Assembly (NCBI GenBank): GCA_002490525.1
Contig: DKUE01000005.1
Span: forward strand, 8,524-72,523
Reading direction: 5' to 3'
Length of the DNA: 64,000 nucleotides
From: Ruminococcaceae bacterium UBA7212
GTDB taxonomy: Bacteria; Bacillota; Clostridia; Oscillospirales; Acutalibacteraceae
Shown one piece after another: positions 1 to 8,675 of this stretch (position 1 is the stretch's first letter; each line of letters opens with the position of its first letter). The notes beneath the pieces are model-generated. The model ran no database searches. It was given only the letters and a program-made list of their open reading frames with translations, and was not told where the DNA came from. Position numbers and translations under genes: made by a program.

Positions 1-67
1 ACTGCTGAATTACACCAGAGAATCTTTATAATTCATAGACAAAAGCTTTTTTAAGGAGTAACTAACC

Positions 68-1237
68 ATGACAGAAGAAAATTTACAAGCGGCACTCAAA
101 AAGTTTGAAGAACTTGTTCGCGAGCAATCCGCACGTTCCGACCGCATCAAAGCGGAAAAAGAATTTTTGGATTTTGACAGCTTGGATAAAATCATCATCG
201 GCGTTTGCGGCGGTGACGGCATCGGACCGATCATCACAAAAGAATCGGCAAGAGTATTGGAATATATGCTGGCAGACGAAGTAAAAAGCGGTAAAGTGGA
301 ATTCCGCCAAATCGACGGCCTAACTATTGAAAACCGTGTCGCAGTCATGAAAGCCATCCCTGATGACGTTTTGGAAGAGTTGAAAGCTTGTCATGTCATT
401 TTGAAGGGCCCGACAACGACCCCGCAAGCGGGTGATCCGTGGCCGAATATTGAAAGCGCCAATGTTGCCATGCGCAAAGCATTGGATTTGTTTGCCAATG
501 TTAGGCCCGTAAAGGTAAAGGAGCAAGGTATTGACTGGACTTTCTTCCGTGAGAATACCGAGGGTGCTTATGCGGTTGGTTCTAAAGGTGTGAATGTGGA
601 TGATGACCTTGCAATTGACTTTGTTGTAACGACCAGTGAAGGCAGTGAAAGAATTGCCAGACTCGCATATGATTATGCGCGCAAAAACGGCAAAGAGCGT
701 GTTTCCATCATCAATAAAGCTAATGTAATCAAAACAACCGACGGTAAATTCCTGCGTATTTGTAAAAAAGTCGGTGAGGAATATCCTGATATCACAACAG
801 ACGAATGGTATATAGATATTACCACCGCCAAGCTGATTGATGAAAAGCGCAGAAAAGACTTTAAGGTCTTCATTTTACCGAATCTATACGGTGATATTAT
901 TACAGACGAAGCTGCGGAATTCCAAGGTGGTGTCGGCACGGCAGGAAGTGCTAATCTCGGCAAACGCTATGCGATGTTTGAGGCAATTCACGGTTCCGCG
1001 CCACGTATGGTACGTGAAGGCCGAGGACAGTATGCAGATCCCTGCTCCATGCTTCGTGCCAGTGTTATGCTCCTGTCACACATTGGCAAGCAGAAACAGG
1101 CAGACTTGTTGGAACGCGCATTGGATATTTGTATGTTTGAAGAGAAAAAGCTGAAAATTACAGGGCGCGAAGACGGCGCTACCTGTAGCGCATTCGGCGA
1201 TTATGTTATGGAGACCGTAAAGCGGTTATCTGAATGA
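68..1237 (+). CDS. icd: NAD-dependent isocitrate dehydrogenase
   Basis: Member of the isocitrate/isopropylmalate dehydrogenase family (389 aa), expected to oxidise isocitrate to 2-oxoglutarate with NAD+ in the cytoplasm. A glycine-rich segment (GVCGGDGIGP, about residues 45-54) opens the catalytic domain. The run SANVAMRKALDLFANVRP (about 130-147) has the substrate-loop pattern of isocitrate rather than isopropylmalate enzymes, and FFRENTEGAYAV and NLYGDIITDEAAE follow in family order. The ATG is preceded by AAGGAGTAA at good spacing. rex starts 11 bp after the stop, so the two genes are probably co-transcribed, which ties this NADH-producing step to the NADH sensor. Cofactor choice (NAD over NADP) is inferred from overall similarity, not proven from residues. 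The promoter lies outside or at the very edge of the window. Confidence 0.85.
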   Translation: MTEENLQAALKKFEELVREQSARSDRIKAEKEFLDFDSLDKIIIGVCGGDGIGPIITKESARVLEYMLADEVKSGKVEFRQIDGLTIENRVAVMKAIPDDVLEELKACHVILKGPTTTPQAGDPWPNIESANVAMRKALDLFANVRPVKVKEQGIDWTFFRENTEGAYAVGSKGVNVDDDLAIDFVVTTSEGSERIARLAYDYARKNGKERVSIINKANVIKTTDGKFLRICKKVGEEYPDITTDEWYIDITTAKLIDEKRRKDFKVFILPNLYGDIITDEAAEFQGGVGTAGSANLGKRYAMFEAIHGSAPRMVREGRGQYADPCSMLRASVMLLSHIGKQKQADLLERALDICMFEEKKLKITGREDGATCSAFGDYVMETVKRLSE

Positions 1238-1248
1238 GGTGAACAGCT

Positions 1249-1878
1249 GTGGCAAAGGGCGATGTATCCCTTTCTGTGATTAAGCGGCTCCCCCGCTATT
1301 ACAGATTTTTAGGTGAAATTAAACGCGCAGGTATTCAGCGTGTATCCAGCGGTGAATTGTCCAAAAAGATGGGGTTTACCGCATCTCAGATTCGGCAGGA
1401 TTTAAATTGCTTCGGCGGATTCGGACAGCAGGGCTATGGGTATAATGTTGAACAGCTGTATGATGAGATTGGCAAGATTCTCGGTGTGCATCAAAAAGCA
1501 AAAACCGTTTTAATTGGTGCGGGTAATCTCGGCAGAGCAGTTGCTGCACATATGTCTTTTGAAGAGCGCGGCTTTAATTTAATCGGTATTTTTGATAAAA
1601 ACGAAGCTCTTGCAGGACAACTCGTCCGCAACTTACCGATTCGGCACATTGACGGTTTATATGATTTTTGCAGAGACAATTCGCCCACAGTTGCAGTGCT
1701 TTGCATTCCGAGTGAAAGCGCAAAAGAAATTACGGATGAGCTTGTTAAGCTGGGTGTAAAAGGCTTTTGGAATTTCAGCCATTATGATATTGCGGTCAAC
1801 CACCCAGAGGTTGCCGTGGAAAATGTGCACTTGTCCGACAGCTTAATGACCTTGAGCTTTCATGTAAACAATTTATAA
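1249..1878 (+). CDS. rex: Redox-sensing transcriptional repressor Rex
   Basis: Rex (209 aa) binds DNA when NAD+ is high and is released by NADH, controlling fermentation genes in Bacillota. The N-terminal winged helix is visible (SSGELSKKMGFTASQIRQDL, about residues 31-50, followed by FGGFGQQGYGYNV). A Rossmann domain follows, with VLIGAGNLGRAVAAHM near residues 86-101. The C-terminal swap helix includes LMTLSFHV. The start is GTG at 1249, preceded by GAGGTGAAC. It follows icd by 11 bp and ends in a strong hairpin at 1911-1947. Possible Rex-like sites elsewhere in the window are listed separately. Length and all hallmark segments match the family, so the call is firm. Confidence 0.95.
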   Translation: MAKGDVSLSVIKRLPRYYRFLGEIKRAGIQRVSSGELSKKMGFTASQIRQDLNCFGGFGQQGYGYNVEQLYDEIGKILGVHQKAKTVLIGAGNLGRAVAAHMSFEERGFNLIGIFDKNEALAGQLVRNLPIRHIDGLYDFCRDNSPTVAVLCIPSESAKEITDELVKLGVKGFWNFSHYDIAVNHPEVAVENVHLSDSLMTLSFHVNNL

Positions 1879-1910
1879 TTGTCTGTAACCCGTAAATAGC
1901 AATAATACAC

Positions 1911-1947
1911 AAAAACCGGCTTTCTTTGCAAAGAAAGCCGGTTTTAA
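1911..1947. terminator. Bidirectional rho-independent terminator between rex and the DUF188 gene
   Basis: A perfect 16-bp stem (AAAACCGGCTTTCTTT and its complement) with a 2-nt loop is flanked by A-rich and T-rich tracts on both sides. It can end rex on the plus strand and the convergent DUF188 gene on the minus strand, overlapping the last codon of the latter. Confidence 0.85.
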
Positions 1948-2402
1948 TTTATATTCGTTTGGTTCAGCAAAGCGATTAGTGCTTCTTCAAACTTTGCATT
2001 CTGTACTGCTGTACGTTTTTTCGGTCCTTTTATACGCTTCCCTGCTAACCTCTGTTTTTTGTGTATGTGACGGCTGAGCAATAAGGAATCCATGTTTTGC
2101 GGACAAAAAATCAATCCGTTTTGGTTGAGTGCGCGGGCACCGCGCGCCAAACACATAGCGGCAAGTCCGTAATCCTGTGTTACAACTATATCATGTGGCG
2201 CAATCAGGTTTACTATGTGAAAATCAGCACTGTCAGTGCCTTGCGAAACTGTAATAATTTGTGCATGCATATCCGCAAAACTGTGCGCCGTATCACAAAC
2301 CAACGTACAGGGAATCCGAAATCTGTCGGCTATTTGTAAAGTCAATTGCACCACAGGACACCCATCGGCATCTATAACTATTTTTAAGTTATTGCTCCTC
2401 AA
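1944..2402 (-). CDS. YaiI/YqxD family protein (DUF188, UPF0178)
   Basis: A small cytoplasmic protein (152 aa) of the DUF188 family, which resembles PIN-like nucleases but has no firmly assigned function. The N-terminal signature VIDADGCPVVQ is characteristic, as are the later DIVVTQDYGLAAMCLARGA segment and the basic tail with KRIKGPKKRTAVQN. No ATG is available at the expected start. A TTG at 2402 is preceded by AAGGA at 5-nt spacing, which supports it. The start overlaps the 3' end of the upstream AbrB-like gene by 14 bp, so translation is probably coupled. The reading frame runs into the terminator hairpin at its 3' end. Confidence 0.85.
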   Translation of the reverse strand: MRSNNLKIVIDADGCPVVQLTLQIADRFRIPCTLVCDTAHSFADMHAQIITVSQGTDSADFHIVNLIAPHDIVVTQDYGLAAMCLARGARALNQNGLIFCPQNMDSLLLSRHIHKKQRLAGKRIKGPKKRTAVQNAKFEEALIALLNQTNIN

Positions 2403-2667
2403 ATTGTTCCTTCATTTCGGCGGCAATGCCGTTCATTTTCTCAAGGCATCTTTTACAAATTTTCATACCGCTGTACTCAATCATATTATCTGCACTGTCA
2501 CAAAATATACATGCGGGCGCATATTTTTTTAAAATTACCGTATCCGCTTCTGTATAAAACTCTACAAAGCTTTTGTCATCGACCAAATGCAGCAACCTGC
2601 GGATTTCCATCGGCAGAACGATTCTGCCCATTTTATCCAACCCTCGGACAATTCCTGTCGATTTCAT
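2389..2667 (-). CDS. AbrB/SpoVT-family DNA-binding protein with C-terminal zinc-ribbon-like motif
   Basis: A 92-aa protein with an N-terminal swapped-hairpin AbrB domain (STGIVRGLDKMGRIVLPMEI near residues 2-21), the fold used by transition-state regulators AbrB and SpoVT. The C-terminal half carries two Cys pairs (CIFC and CKRC, about 24 residues apart) that look like a small zinc site. I chose ATG 2667 rather than an upstream in-frame codon because GGGGTG precedes it and family members begin MKSTGIVR. It precedes and overlaps the DUF188 gene. It is divergent from spmA, so it may influence sporulation genes, but that is inference from position. The exact regulon cannot be read from the sequence. 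Confidence 0.85.
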   Translation of the reverse strand: MKSTGIVRGLDKMGRIVLPMEIRRLLHLVDDKSFVEFYTEADTVILKKYAPACIFCDSADNMIEYSGMKICKRCLEKMNGIAAEMKEQFEEQ

Positions 2668-2778
2668 AGAAAACACCCCATTCACTGTATTATGCCTAAT
2701 TATTGCATTTTTTGACATTTTTGTCAACAACAGTCATAGTATGTTTTTTTTAGAAATATATATTATACGGTGATAAAA

Positions 2779-3360
2779 ATGATGAATTACATTTGGCCGT
2801 GTATGATTTTACTCTCTATTCTGTTTGCCTGCATTACCGGAAATGTCCCTGCGGTCGGCGATGCCGTATTTTCCTCTGTTACGGAAGCTGTATCACTGAC
2901 TATAAAAATGCTCGGTATGTTTTGCTTTTGGAGCGGTATAATGCAGATTGCTAAAACATCGGGGTTAACGAGCATCATTTCTAAACTCCTATCCCCGCTT
3001 TTAAAGCGTATTTTTCCAAGTATTCAAAACGATGACGATACCAAAAATGCCGTATCTATGAACATCACAGCTAACTTATTGGGACTTGGCAACGCTGCAA
3101 CACCGTTGGGCATTGAAGCTATGCGGCGATTACAAACCCATACTGCTAACAAAGCGGTTGCGAGCAATGACATGGTTTTGTTTGTTGTGCTGAACACTGC
3201 TTGCATACGTATTATTCCAACAACTGCTGCCATGCTGCGCCATGAGGCGGGTGCCGCCGCACCGATGGACATTCTACCGGCCACATTACTGACTTCTTTA
3301 CTTTCCTGTACCTGCGGATTAGTTGCGGCGCGTGTATTTGAGGGCATACGGCATGAATAA
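2779..3360 (+). CDS. spmA: Spore maturation protein A
   Basis: Integral membrane protein (about 193 aa) of the nucleoside-recognition (Gate) domain family. In Bacillus, SpmA and SpmB together are needed for spore core dehydration. Several hydrophobic segments are visible (near residues 4-22, 42-60, 130-150 and 160-180). The central conserved stretch SMNITANLLGLGNAATPLGIEAM is the family hallmark. ATG 2779 is preceded by GGTGAT at suitable spacing; a GTG at 2770 is the alternative. The stop overlaps the spmB start by 8 bp (ATGAATAA), giving a tight two-gene operon. It sits divergent from an AbrB-like gene. Confidence 0.92.
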   Translation: MMNYIWPCMILLSILFACITGNVPAVGDAVFSSVTEAVSLTIKMLGMFCFWSGIMQIAKTSGLTSIISKLLSPLLKRIFPSIQNDDDTKNAVSMNITANLLGLGNAATPLGIEAMRRLQTHTANKAVASNDMVLFVVLNTACIRIIPTTAAMLRHEAGAAAPMDILPATLLTSLLSCTCGLVAARVFEGIRHE

Positions 3361-3874
3361 TATCGGAACCTATGTACTTTTATCGTTTATCAGTGCTATA
3401 GTTTTATTCGCCATTTGTCGAAAAACCGCTGTATTTGATTGCTTTTTATCCGGGGCCAAAGACGGGATAAAAAACGCTGTCAGTATTTTACCTGCTTTGA
3501 TTGCACTGTTGTTTGCCGTAAAGCTACTGACAGCCTCCGGTATAACGGAATCAATTACAGCTGTATGTTCCCCTTTGCTTCAAAAAATCAGGTTTCCCGC
3601 CGAAATTTTACCGCTTTGCATTTTGAGCCCGATTTCAGGCAGCGGTTCATTAAGTGCGTTTCAGGATATTTTAGCGGTTTACGGTGCTGACTCCTATATC
3701 GGCAGAGTTGCATCAGTAATTGCAGGTGCGACGGAAACAACTTTCTACGCTGTAACGGTATATTACGGTGCGATCGGTGTCAAAAAAATACGGCACACAA
3801 TCGCTGCCGCGCTGTGTGCCGATATTGCGGGATTTATTTTGGCAAGTTTTTTTGTCCGATTATTTTTCTATTAA
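3353..3874 (+). CDS. spmB: Spore maturation protein B
   Basis: Second half of the SpmA/SpmB pair (173 aa), a multi-pass membrane protein with the same Gate domain. The segments FDCFLSGAKDGIKNAVSILP and the late SVIAGATETTFYAVTVYYGA are typical of SpmB. The ATG at 3353 lies inside the end of spmA, so the two are translationally coupled. The 3' end overlaps the 3' end of convergent gpmI by 15 bp, leaving no room for a terminator between the two operons. This is noted as a finding. Confidence 0.92.
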   Translation: MNNIGTYVLLSFISAIVLFAICRKTAVFDCFLSGAKDGIKNAVSILPALIALLFAVKLLTASGITESITAVCSPLLQKIRFPAEILPLCILSPISGSGSLSAFQDILAVYGADSYIGRVASVIAGATETTFYAVTVYYGAIGVKKIRHTIAAALCADIAGFILASFFVRLFFY

Positions 3875-5395
3875 AGAAACACCCTTCATTTCAACAGGTT
3901 TCTCCAATCCCATAATATCTAACATTGTTGGAGAAAGGTCGCAGAGCCTGCCACCTTGCACCTTCAGCTTGCAATCTTTACCGACAACCACCAGGGGAAC
4001 GGGATTTGTGGTATGTGCCGTAAACGGAGAACCGTCTTCTTCATACATCTTATCTGCATTACCGTGGTCTGCCGTAATTAAAATAACGCCGTCCATCTGC
4101 ATAACCGCATCGACCAGTTTCCCGACACAGGTATCCACAGCTTCAACAGCCTTAACTGCCGCATCAAAAATTCCTGTGTGACCAACCATGTCACAGTTGG
4201 CATAATTGAGAATCACAACATCATATTTACCGCTTAAAATCTTCTCACAAGCCGCATCGCAAACTTCATAAGCACTCATTTCAGGCTTTAAATCGAATGT
4301 GGAAATCTTCGGAGAATCAATCAGCACGCGGTCTTCACCGGGATAGACCTTTTCCTCGCCGCCGTTAAAAAAGAACGTAACATGTGCATACTTCTGCGTT
4401 TCTGCAATACGCAACTGTGTTTTGCCCAGTTTAGAGAGATATTCGCCCATGGTATTAGTCAACGCTTCGGGCTTAAAGGCGACATCTACATTGGGCATTT
4501 CTGCATCATATTGTGTCATACAAACATAATACAGCGGGAAAAACGCCTTTCTTTCAAAACCGTTAAAATTCGGGTCTACAAACGTACGGGTAATTTCACG
4601 TGCACGGTCAGGACGGAAATTGAAGAAAATGACAGAGTCATTTACGCCGATTGGCGCACCGTCTTTGCAAACAGTCGGCAACACAAATTCATCGGTCAGA
4701 TTTTTACCGTCTCCGTCAACCGTTTCGTAAGACTGTTTGACTGCAGACAAAGCGTCATCTGTGGTAATTCCTTCACGGTTAACCATTGCATTATATGCCA
4801 TGCCGACTCTGTCCCACATATTGTCACGGTCCATAGCGTAAAAACGGCCCATAACGGTTGCAATTTTGCCGACACCGATTTCTTTACACTTCTCTTCCAG
4901 CTCTTCAATAAATTCAACACCGGAGCTCGGCGGCACATCACGGCCGTCTAACAGTGCATGCACATAGACTTTTTGAAGGTCGTTTTGTTTTGCCAGCTCC
5001 AAAAGCGCATATAAGTGCGTATTATGGCTGTGTACACCGCCGTTAGATAACAAGCCGATTAAATGCAGTGCAGAATCGTGAGCCTTGCAGTTTTCAACAG
5101 CTTTTACAAAAGCTTCGTTTTGAAAGAAATCGCCGTCTTCAATGGACTTTGTGATTCTGGTTAATTCCTGATACACGACACGGCCTGCACCGATATTGGT
5201 ATGCCCAACCTCACTGTTACCCATTTGCCCATCCGGCAGACCTACATCCATTCCCGATGCACCGATATAGGTCATCGGGTTGTTTTGCATAATCTCATCG
5301 AGTCTCGGCGTATTTGCAGCTGTAATGGCGTTGCCGTAGTCTGACGGATTATAGCCAAAACCGTCCATAATACATAATACAACGGGTTTTTTCAT
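3860..5395 (-). CDS. gpmI: 2,3-bisphosphoglycerate-independent phosphoglycerate mutase
   Basis: Metal-dependent mutase (511 aa, usual family length) interconverting 3- and 2-phosphoglycerate in lower glycolysis. The catalytic Ser lies in MGNSEVGHTNIGAGR (Ser about 61), and the metal-binding N-terminus is CIMDGFGYNPSDYGNAI. Later ligands are in LNYANCDMVGHTG and ITADHGNADKM. I chose ATG 5395 because AGGTGAAATCA precedes it; an upstream GTG (5404) lies inside that ribosome-binding site. It is the last gene of the pgk-tpiA-gpmI operon, 20 bp after tpiA. Such enzymes are often Mn-dependent in sporeformers, which fits the setting. The 3' end overlaps spmB. Confidence 0.97.
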   Translation of the reverse strand: MKKPVVLCIMDGFGYNPSDYGNAITAANTPRLDEIMQNNPMTYIGASGMDVGLPDGQMGNSEVGHTNIGAGRVVYQELTRITKSIEDGDFFQNEAFVKAVENCKAHDSALHLIGLLSNGGVHSHNTHLYALLELAKQNDLQKVYVHALLDGRDVPPSSGVEFIEELEEKCKEIGVGKIATVMGRFYAMDRDNMWDRVGMAYNAMVNREGITTDDALSAVKQSYETVDGDGKNLTDEFVLPTVCKDGAPIGVNDSVIFFNFRPDRAREITRTFVDPNFNGFERKAFFPLYYVCMTQYDAEMPNVDVAFKPEALTNTMGEYLSKLGKTQLRIAETQKYAHVTFFFNGGEEKVYPGEDRVLIDSPKISTFDLKPEMSAYEVCDAACEKILSGKYDVVILNYANCDMVGHTGIFDAAVKAVEAVDTCVGKLVDAVMQMDGVILITADHGNADKMYEEDGSPFTAHTTNPVPLVVVGKDCKLKVQGGRLCDLSPTMLDIMGLEKPVEMKGVSLIEK

Positions 5396-5415
5396 TGATT
5401 TCACCTGAACTTTAA

Positions 5416-6183
5416 TTATTTGGAAGCTGCCGCAACAATTTTTGCAAAATCGGGTGCTTTCAACGACGCACCGCCGATTAAACCGCCGTCCACATTCACC
5501 TTCGCTACCAATTCATCTGCATTGCCGGCATTCATAGAACCGCCGTACTGAATAGTAACACTTTCTGCGACGTCCTCGCCGTATGCTTCGGCAATCGCCG
5601 CACGGACATAGCCGTTGCCCTCATCCGCCTGTTCTGCAGTAGCGGTAACACCGGTACCGATTGCCCAAACAGGTTCATAAGCAATAATTACATTCTGAAG
5701 CTGCTCTTTCGTAACATTGGTTAATGCCATTTTTGTCTGGAATTTCAAAAGGGTCTCAGTATATCCGAGTTCTCTCTGCTCCAAGGTTTCACCGACACAA
5801 ATAATAGCCTTCAGACCTGCATGCAACGCCGCCAGAGAGCGAAGATTCACAGTTTGATCAGTCTCACCGAAATATGTTCTGCGTTCACTGTGCCCAATCA
5901 CAACGTATTCGACGCCTGCTTCTTTGAGCATATCTGCAGAAATTTCACCGGTATATGCACCGCTGGCTTTGAAATGCACATTTTCAGCACCGATTTTAAT
6001 ATTAGAGCCTTTCGCAGCCTCAACTGCTGCAGGAATATCAATAAAAGGCACACAAAGGACTACATCACAATTTGCGTCAGCCACCAACGGTTTCATTTCT
6101 TCAATCAGGGATTTTGCTTCTGCAGGTGTTTTATTCATTTTCCAGTTACCCGCGATAACGGCTTTACGAACGGTTTTATTCAT
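5416..6183 (-). CDS. tpiA: Triose-phosphate isomerase
   Basis: Classic TIM barrel of 255 aa interconverting dihydroxyacetone phosphate and glyceraldehyde 3-phosphate. Catalytic residues are all present: Asn13 and Lys15 in AGNWKMNK, His98 in VIGHSERR, and Glu170 in AYEPVWAIGTG. The phosphate-gripping motif YGGSMNAGNA and the C-terminal GGLIGGASL are intact. The start ATG 6183 is preceded by AGGAGTAATT. Middle gene of the pgk-tpiA-gpmI operon, 68 bp after pgk. Confidence 0.98.
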   Translation of the reverse strand: MNKTVRKAVIAGNWKMNKTPAEAKSLIEEMKPLVADANCDVVLCVPFIDIPAAVEAAKGSNIKIGAENVHFKASGAYTGEISADMLKEAGVEYVVIGHSERRTYFGETDQTVNLRSLAALHAGLKAIICVGETLEQRELGYTETLLKFQTKMALTNVTKEQLQNVIIAYEPVWAIGTGVTATAEQADEGNGYVRAAIAEAYGEDVAESVTIQYGGSMNAGNADELVAKVNVDGGLIGGASLKAPDFAKIVAAASK

Positions 6184-6251
6184 AATAATTACTCCTATTC
6201 ATAACTTTACAGGCGAGCAAGAATACCCACCTGTAAAGCATAACAAATCAA

Positions 6252-7445
6252 TTATTTCTTTTCGTTTAATGCTGCAATACCGGGAAGCTCTTTGCCTTCC
6301 AGGTATTCAAGAGAAGCACCGCCGCCGGTGGAAATGTGCGACATTTTATCCGCAAATCCCAGCTTCTGAATAGCCGCTGCGGAGTCGCCGCCGCCGATAA
6401 TAGAAATAGCACCGCTTTCAGCAATTGCTGTAGCCACGGCAACCGTACCGGAAGCAAAATTTTCCCACTCAGAAACGCCCATCGGTCCGTTCCAGATGAC
6501 AGTGCCGGCATCCTTGACTGCATCTGCAAAAATTTTCTGCGTAGCAGGACCGATGTCCAAGCCCATCCAGCCATCGGGAATTTCATCCGAGTTCACAACC
6601 ATGGCCTCTGTATCGGCTTTGTATTCTTTACCGACCTTATTATCTACGGGAATCAAGAATTTAACGCCCTTTTCCTCTGCCTTTTTCATCATTTCGTCTG
6701 CAAGCTCAACCTTGTCTGCTTCCAGCAAAGAATCACCGATTTGGTGGCCGAGTGCTTTCATAAAGGTATAAGCCATACCGCCGCCGACAATCAAAGTATC
6801 GCACTTGTCAATCAAATTGGTGATAACGCCGATTTTATCAGAAACCTTTGCACCGCCGAGGATAGCAACCAACGGTCTTTTCGGATTCTCCAAAGCACCG
6901 CCGATAAACTGAATCTCTTTTTGAATCAAATAACCGCATGCCGCAGGCAGGAATTCCGCAACACCCGTGGTGGAAGAATGTGCTCTGTGCGCGGAACCGA
7001 ATGCATCATTAACGTAAAGCTCAGCCAAAGCAGCAAATTTCTTAGAAAGCTCAACATCATTTTTAGTTTCACCGGGCTCAAAGCGGACATTTTCAAGCAG
7101 AAGCACTTCGCCGTCCTGCAAAGAAGCTGCAAGAGCCTGCGCACTTTCTCCGACAACGTCCTCTGCCATTTTCACCTCTTTACCGAGCAATTCGGAAAGT
7201 CTTGCAGCCACAGGTTTCATAGAAAACTCGGGGTTAACCTCCCCTTTCGGTCTGCCGAGATGCGAGCAAAGGATTACTTTTGCTTGGTGGTCGATTAAAT
7301 ACTGAATCGTAGGCAAAGACGCAACAATTCTTTTGTCACTTGTAATTACACCGTTTTCCATTTTCACGTTGAAATCACAGCGAACAAGAACGCGTTTGCC
7401 TTGAACATCAAGATCCTCTACAGTCATTTTGTTGAGTGCGCTCAT
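6252..7445 (-). CDS. pgk: Phosphoglycerate kinase
   Basis: Substrate-level ATP-forming glycolytic enzyme (397 aa). Substrate-binding RCDFNV and SHLGRPKG occur in the N-terminal lobe. ATP-lobe motifs [22 protein letters not shown] and [10 protein letters not shown] follow, and the C-terminus has [16 protein letters not shown] chose ATG 7445: AAAGG lies 9 nt upstream, whereas an in-frame ATG at 7454 would be too close to that site. First gene of the glycolytic operon with a sigma-A-like promoter at 7575-7603. The gapdh gene that often precedes pgk is absent here. Confidence 0.98.
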   Translation of the reverse strand: MSALNKMTVEDLDVQGKRVLVRCDFNVKMENGVITSDKRIVASLPTIQYLIDHQAKVILCSHLGRPKGEVNPEFSMKPVAARLSELLGKEVKMAEDVVGESAQALAASLQDGEVLLLENVRFEPGETKNDVELSKKFAALAELYVNDAFGSAHRAHSSTTGVAEFLPAACGYLIQKEIQFIGGALENPKRPLVAILGGAKVSDKIGVITNLIDKCDTLIVGGGMAYTFMKALGHQIGDSLLEADKVELADEMMKKAEEKGVKFLIPVDNKVGKEYKADTEAMVVNSDEIPDGWMGLDIGPATQKIFADAVKDAGTVIWNGPMGVSEWENFASGTVAVATAIAESGAISIIGGGDSAAAIQKLGFADKMSHISTGGGASLEYLEGKELPGIAALNEKK

Positions 7446-7574
7446 TGAATTCATCCTTTCAAAAATGTGTTTAGGCGATACAAGCAAGATACAATATGTT
7501 TTTCACGGAAAACATGAAACAGAAGTACATTGTAACGCACTTGCACCGACTTATCTAATAAAATAACCTTGATT

Positions 7575-7603
7575 ATTTTATAACAATATACCATTTTTTT
7601 CAA
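7575..7603 (-). promoter_or_regulatory. Sigma-A-type promoter for pgk-tpiA-gpmI
   Basis: On the minus strand TTGAAA (7603-7598) and TAAAAT (7580-7575) are separated by 17 bp in an A+T-rich gap upstream of pgk. It predicts a 5' leader of roughly 120 nt. No riboswitch-like fold was recognised in the leader. Confidence 0.5.
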
Positions 7604-7664
7604 GTATCCGAACGGATAAGGCGAAAAAAAAATCAAAATTTTTTTGTTTATTATGCACAAGCAA

Positions 7665-8657
7665 TTAAATTATATACGATTGACGAATTTCCTCGATCTT
7701 ATCTGTCAGCATCTTCTTTAGGGATTCCGGTTTGCGTATGCGGATTTTTGCGCCGAACTGCATAATCCACGACAGAAGTCCTTCACCTACAGCCACTTCG
7801 GTAAACAAAATAAATCGGTCGTCGCCGAGACGAGAAATACGAACATTCTCGCCGAATCGGTCCAACACAGGCTCAATCAGTTCCTTTTTACAAACCAATT
7901 CAATCTGCTCCGGTGAGCCGGAAAACATGTTGAAGTGCTTCCTTGCATAATCTGCCGAATCGAAAAATTCACTGTACGGTGACACCTCGGAAAACGGACG
8001 AGCTTCCTCAGCCAAAACCGAAAGTTTATAAATTCTGTCCACCCGAAGCACCATGAGATTATCGTACTTCACATTATTACCGACAAGATAATAGTGATTA
8101 TCAGACCAAATCATTGCATACGGACTGACTGTGTGTTCCCGCTCCTCATATTCTACCGTATTCGTATCGCCGATAATGCGTCTGCGGTAAAGCAACTTTA
8201 CTTTTTTGGTCTCACAAATTGCAAAGTTCAGCACGGTAATATGGTCATAAACGGCCTCATTCACAGATTTCAACGTGTTTTCCACACGTACAAGCCGCTT
8301 TACCTCTTGTACCTGATTTTCATTTAGCAAGCTGAGAATTTTCTCCGTCAGTTCTTTGCTTTTCCTCGGCGAAATAAAGCTTGCCGCCCCAATCGCATCA
8401 CAGAGAATTTGAATTTCTGTCGGTTCAAAATGTCGAGTCGCTAAAACATACCCTTTTTGGGGTTGCTTAATGTAGCGAATATCATACCCAAAGTCTTTCA
8501 GAACACCGATATCACTGTAAATGGATTTACGTTCGCAGGGAATACCGTGTTCTGAAAGATACTGTAAAATCTGCTCGGCTCCAATCGGATGCTGTGCATC
8601 GCTTTCGTCAGTAAGCTGTTTCAAAATATATAAAAGCTTCAGCTTATGGTTTGCCAT
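7665..8657 (-). CDS. WYL-domain transcriptional regulator (HTH_11 plus WYL)
   Basis: A 330-aa regulator with an N-terminal winged helix (ILKQLTDESDAQHPIGAEQI through KSIYSDIGVLKDFGYDI, about residues 10-58). A WYL sensor region follows (about 145-215), where the family triad appears as YAMIWSDNHYYLVG and a C-terminal WCX-like segment. WYL proteins often sense nucleic acids or metabolites; the ligand is unknown here. It lies 18 bp downstream of the GH2 gene on the same strand, so it may be in the same transcript and control it. Paired CTATAGAAA sequences in the GH2 leader are candidate operators, which is inference. Confidence 0.85.
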   Translation of the reverse strand: MANHKLKLLYILKQLTDESDAQHPIGAEQILQYLSEHGIPCERKSIYSDIGVLKDFGYDIRYIKQPQKGYVLATRHFEPTEIQILCDAIGAASFISPRKSKELTEKILSLLNENQVQEVKRLVRVENTLKSVNEAVYDHITVLNFAICETKKVKLLYRRRIIGDTNTVEYEEREHTVSPYAMIWSDNHYYLVGNNVKYDNLMVLRVDRIYKLSVLAEEARPFSEVSPYSEFFDSADYARKHFNMFSGSPEQIELVCKKELIEPVLDRFGENVRISRLGDDRFILFTEVAVGEGLLSWIMQFGAKIRIRKPESLKKMLTDKIEEIRQSYII

Positions 8658-8675
8658 GCTTTTCCCCTTATCAAT

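Noticed and set aside
4382..4951. 189-aa plus-strand reading frame
   Set aside because: Antisense to gpmI with no start signal.
6336..7298. 320-aa plus-strand reading frame
   Set aside because: Lies wholly antisense within pgk; composition is the mirror of the real gene.
7451..7660. 69-aa minus-strand reading frame upstream of pgk
   Set aside because: Covers the promoter and leader of pgk, low complexity, no start signal.
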